Source: CAZIPZ01 sp964541075
GTDB lineage: Bacteria; Acidobacteriota; Terriglobia; 20CM-2-55-15
Assembly (NCBI GenBank): GCA_964541075.1
Contig: CAZIPZ010000076.1
Span: 1 to 17,456, forward strand
DNA length: 17,456 nucleotides
Direction of reading: 5' to 3'
Position 1 is the stretch's first letter, and each line of letters starts with the position of its first letter. The notes below the pieces were generated by a model, which made no database searches, was not told where the DNA came from, and worked only from the letters and a program-made list of their open reading frames with translations. Position numbers and translations under genes: made by a program. Below, in pieces: positions 15,728 through 17,456 of the stretch.

Positions 15728-16720
15728 CTAATCGTGTTTTTGCTTCTGATGCGGGGCGGCGCCGAATACGGATCCGGTCTTTTCGTGGCTTTCTTCCACA
15801 GCAGGTTCAGGGGCCGGCGAACGCAAAAGCGAGAGGCCGATCGACGCCGCAAGCGTCAGGATGATGAAACCCAGGGAAAGAGAGATCGGAACGTGAAAAA
15901 AGTCTACGATCACCATTTTGATTCCCACGAAGGTTAGAATCACAGCCAGTCCATATTTCAGATAGACAAAGCGATCGACGACGCCGGAAAGCAGGAAGTA
16001 CATGGATCGCAAGCCGAGTATAGCGAACACGTTCGATGTGTAGACGATGAAGGGATCGGTCGTCACGGCGAAAATAGCGGGAATGGAATCCACTGCAAAT
16101 ACCAGATCTGTAAATTCGACGAGCAGCAGAACCAGGAAGAGAGGGGTTGCAAAGCGCTTTCCTTGACGGATTGTGAAGAATTTCTGGCCATCGTAATCAT
16201 CGGTTACATTCACAAACCGGCGCGCGGTCCGCATCACGATGTTTTCTTCGGCATTGAACTCTTCATCCTGCCGCATCGCCATCTTTATTCCGGTGAAGAT
16301 TAGAAACGCCCCGAAAATGTATAACGCCCAGCTGAACTTTTCGATGAGCAGCGCGCCCATACCGATAAAGATGCCTCGCATGACGAGAGCGCCGACAATG
16401 CCCCAGAAGAGCACCCTGTGCTGATAGCGATCCGGTATCCCGAAGTAGGAAAAGATCATCACGATGACGAAGATGTTGTCGACCGATAGGGATTGCTCGA
16501 TGACGTAGCCCGTTATGAAGAGCAGCGCCGTGTCCTGGCCTTTCCAGCCGTACAGCACCGCCGCGAATATCATCGCCAACGAAGTCCATACGGCTATCCA
16601 GACTCCAGCTTCCTTGGGCCGAACTGCATGCGCCTTTCGATGAAACACTCCGAGATCGAGCGCGAGCATCAACAAGACGAACGCCGTGAACGCTACATAA
16701 AACCAAACACTGGTTGCCAT
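15728..16720 (-). CDS. alx: TerC/Alx-family membrane protein, probable Mn2+ exporter
   Basis: This 330-residue protein has about nine hydrophobic helices and a cytoplasmic-looking loop (about 150-190). The two family signatures are present: EQSLSVDNIFVI with E75 and D81-N82, and EFTDLVFAVDSIPAIFAVT with E202, D205 and D211. These acidic residues within helices are the proposed metal path. The length and layout match Alx (about 320 residues) better than the short TerC proteins. Alx/MeeF-type proteins export manganese and help with metal loading of secreted enzymes. The role here is strongly supported by the manganese riboswitch in its own leader (16764-16927). ATG at 16720 is preceded by AGAGGA. 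The charged, variable C-terminal tail (HEKTGSVFGAAPHQKQKHD) is probably cytoplasmic. It is most likely a single-gene transcript. Confidence 0.92.
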   Translation of the reverse strand: MATSVWFYVAFTAFVLLMLALDLGVFHRKAHAVRPKEAGVWIAVWTSLAMIFAAVLYGWKGQDTALLFITGYVIEQSLSVDNIFVIVMIFSYFGIPDRYQHRVLFWGIVGALVMRGIFIGMGALLIEKFSWALYIFGAFLIFTGIKMAMRQDEEFNAEENIVMRTARRFVNVTDDYDGQKFFTIRQGKRFATPLFLVLLLVEFTDLVFAVDSIPAIFAVTTDPFIVYTSNVFAILGLRSMYFLLSGVVDRFVYLKYGLAVILTFVGIKMVIVDFFHVPISLSLGFIILTLAASIGLSLLRSPAPEPAVEESHEKTGSVFGAAPHQKQKHD

Positions 16721-16763
16721 TCGATCCTCTTTCTCCTCATCCCGAGCGGGTCCCGCCGAAACG

Positions 16764-16806
16764 AAAAAGGCGAGCCCCTACGGCATTGTGTCGTAGTGGT
16801 CTCGCC
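16764..16806 (-). terminator. Riboswitch-controlled intrinsic terminator ahead of terC
   Basis: On the minus strand GGCGAG (16806-16801) pairs with CTCGCC (16774-16769), and CTACG (16796-16792) pairs with CGTAG (16782-16778), followed by T5 (16768-16764). The 5' arm is the conserved 3' core of the aptamer, so terminator and aptamer cannot form together. Confidence 0.75.
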
Positions 16807-16927
16807 AGTGAACTTGAGGGTCACGCAGCCGACCGAGGGGCAGGTGTTATCTATCGCGCCCTGTGTTGTCGATCGGTGGCATTGAATGCAGCTAATTGGA
16901 GCTGCATTCAAAAGGCTACTCCCCACT
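16795..16927 (-). ncRNA. yybP-ykoY manganese riboswitch aptamer in the terC leader
   Basis: The minus strand shows the two conserved cores of this class: GGGGAGTAGCC (16924-16914) near the 5' end and GGCGAGACC (16806-16798) near the 3' end. The closing helix P1 is AGTGG (16927-16923) with CCACT (16799-16795). Between them a 12-bp hairpin TTGAATGCAGCT/AGCTGCATTCAA and a second structured arm are visible. yybP-ykoY RNAs sense Mn2+ and commonly control alx/terC-type exporters. Because P1 shares bases with the terminator stem, Mn2+ binding should favour readthrough (ON switch). The leader ends about 75 bases before the terC ATG. Confidence 0.88.
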
Positions 16928-16937
16928 TGTCCCGATA

Positions 16938-16966
16938 AGACTACCAACCGCCTGCGGTCTCGTCAA
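16938..16966 (-). promoter_or_regulatory. Promoter of the terC riboswitch transcript
   Basis: On the minus strand TTGACG (16966-16961) and TAGTCT (16943-16938) are 17 bases apart, and TGG directly before the -10 makes it an extended -10. Initiation about seven bases downstream would start the RNA just at the base of the riboswitch P1 helix. Confidence 0.65.
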
Positions 16967-17020
16967 ACGCATAACCCGTGGCAAACCAGTGTAGGAAGAC
17001 AAAACCCCGGACGGAAAATC

Positions 17021-17056
17021 TCGAGCCGGCCTTCCAGAGAGGAAAGGCCGGCTCGA
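17021..17056 (-). terminator. Intrinsic terminator of the partial TonB-dependent receptor gene
   Basis: TCGAGCCGGCCTT (17021-17033) and AAGGCCGGCTCGA (17044-17056) are exact reverse complements; the stem grows by TTCC/GGAA with one bulged base. Read on the minus strand the hairpin starts 13 bases after the stop codon and is followed by GATTTTCC, a short U-rich tail. Confidence 0.75.
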
Positions 17057-17068
17057 ACATTTGCAAAT

Positions 17069-17456
17069 TCAGAAGACGAATTTCAGAGCCGCCTGCATTT
17101 GTCGGCTGTCGAAAGCGGAGCCGATGGTGCCAAAAGACGCGGCGTCGAAACCCGTACTGGGCAGGAAGAAATTCGTATGGTTAAGCAGGTTGAAGATTTC
17201 CCATCGGAATTGGAAGCTCTTCTCTTCACCCACGCGAAATCGTTTCATCAGGCCCGCATCGATGCTGACGAAACCTGGTCCTTCCAAGACTCCCACACCC
17301 GCATTGCCAAAGGTTCCGCGCTCCGGCAACGTGAACGCTCTGCGATCCCACCAACCACTGGGATCCGGCTTGCTGAGTTTCGGATTGCCGATCAGGTTCG
17401 GACGGTCCGCGCGCCGGCCGGTTCCACTGAAATCCTGTGACACTGTGGGCGTCAGC
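17069..17456 (-). CDS. TonB-dependent receptor, C-terminal fragment (5' end beyond the window)
   Basis: The minus-strand frame is open from the right edge to TGA at 17071-17069, giving about 128 residues (LTPTVSQDFSGTGRRADRPN onward). It is the end of an outer-membrane barrel, finishing ALKFVF with a terminal phenylalanine. It aligns without difficulty with the last 128 or so residues of the complete receptor at 11092-14253; shared blocks include RADRPNL, FTLPERGT, GLMKRF, FQFRWE, NHTNF and SRQMQAALKF. It is thus a paralogue of the Oar-like type and presumably carries the same N-terminal domains outside the window. The GTG at 17443 is an internal valine, not a start. Confidence 0.9.
   Translation of the reverse strand, partial: LTPTVSQDFSGTGRRADRPNLIGNPKLSKPDPSGWWDRRAFTLPERGTFGNAGVGVLEGPGFVSIDAGLMKRFRVGEEKSFQFRWEIFNLLNHTNFFLPSTGFDAASFGTIGSAFDSRQMQAALKFVF

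Noticed and set aside
17021..17056. GC-rich inverted repeat as a mobile palindrome
   Set aside because: It directly follows the stop of the receptor gene and has a U-rich tail, so an ordinary intrinsic terminator is enough.
1..17456. CRISPR array, tRNA, rRNA, or insertion-sequence transposase
   Set aside because: No regularly spaced repeats, cloverleaf-like sequence, rRNA motif or transposase domain was seen on either strand.

Overview
The window looks like part of an acidobacterial chromosome or metagenome bin. The reasons are the very long Oar-type TonB-dependent receptors with an N-terminal carboxypeptidase-regulatory-like domain, two of which are near-copies at the C-terminus; the moderately GC-rich coding DNA; and the general secreted-protein repertoire. 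A run of ten N (6759-6768) marks an assembly scaffold gap. The taxonomic call is inference; no rRNA or tRNA gene is visible.

Left part (1-8482, all minus strand, read right to left): a tightly coupled operon for the Pel exopolysaccharide. It starts with a secreted GH114 glycosidase (the hydrolase half of PelA). Then come a separate secreted deacetylase (the other half of PelA), a 1313-residue PelB-like TPR/beta-barrel exporter, the c-di-GMP receptor PelD, and the first 28 codons of a membrane protein in the pelE position. Every junction overlaps by 1-4 bases. PelA is thus split in two, and no pelC lies between pelB and pelD. Polymerase PelF and PelG are expected beyond the left edge.

Middle (8483-11091): a gene-free leader region with hairpins, then a secreted DUF411 protein and a small secreted protein of unknown function (both plus). 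Next come an intrinsic terminator and a striking 27-bp perfect inverted repeat, followed by a convergent PrsW-type intramembrane protease (minus).

Right part (11092-17456): a complete 1053-residue TonB-dependent receptor (plus), followed by a second long palindrome that separates it from a convergent secreted PEBP/YbhB-like protein. Divergent from that is an exported peroxiredoxin whose peroxidatic position is an in-frame TGA followed by a SECIS-like hairpin, i.e. a probable selenoprotein. Converging on it is a TerC/Alx-family membrane protein. Its leader on the minus strand contains a well-matched yybP-ykoY manganese riboswitch with an overlapping intrinsic terminator, placed just downstream of a good sigma70-type promoter. 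The right edge holds the 3' end of a second TonB-dependent receptor with its own terminator.

The most noteworthy items are the selenocysteine peroxiredoxin, the manganese riboswitch in front of terC, the split-PelA/no-PelC arrangement, and the two long palindromes between convergent genes.
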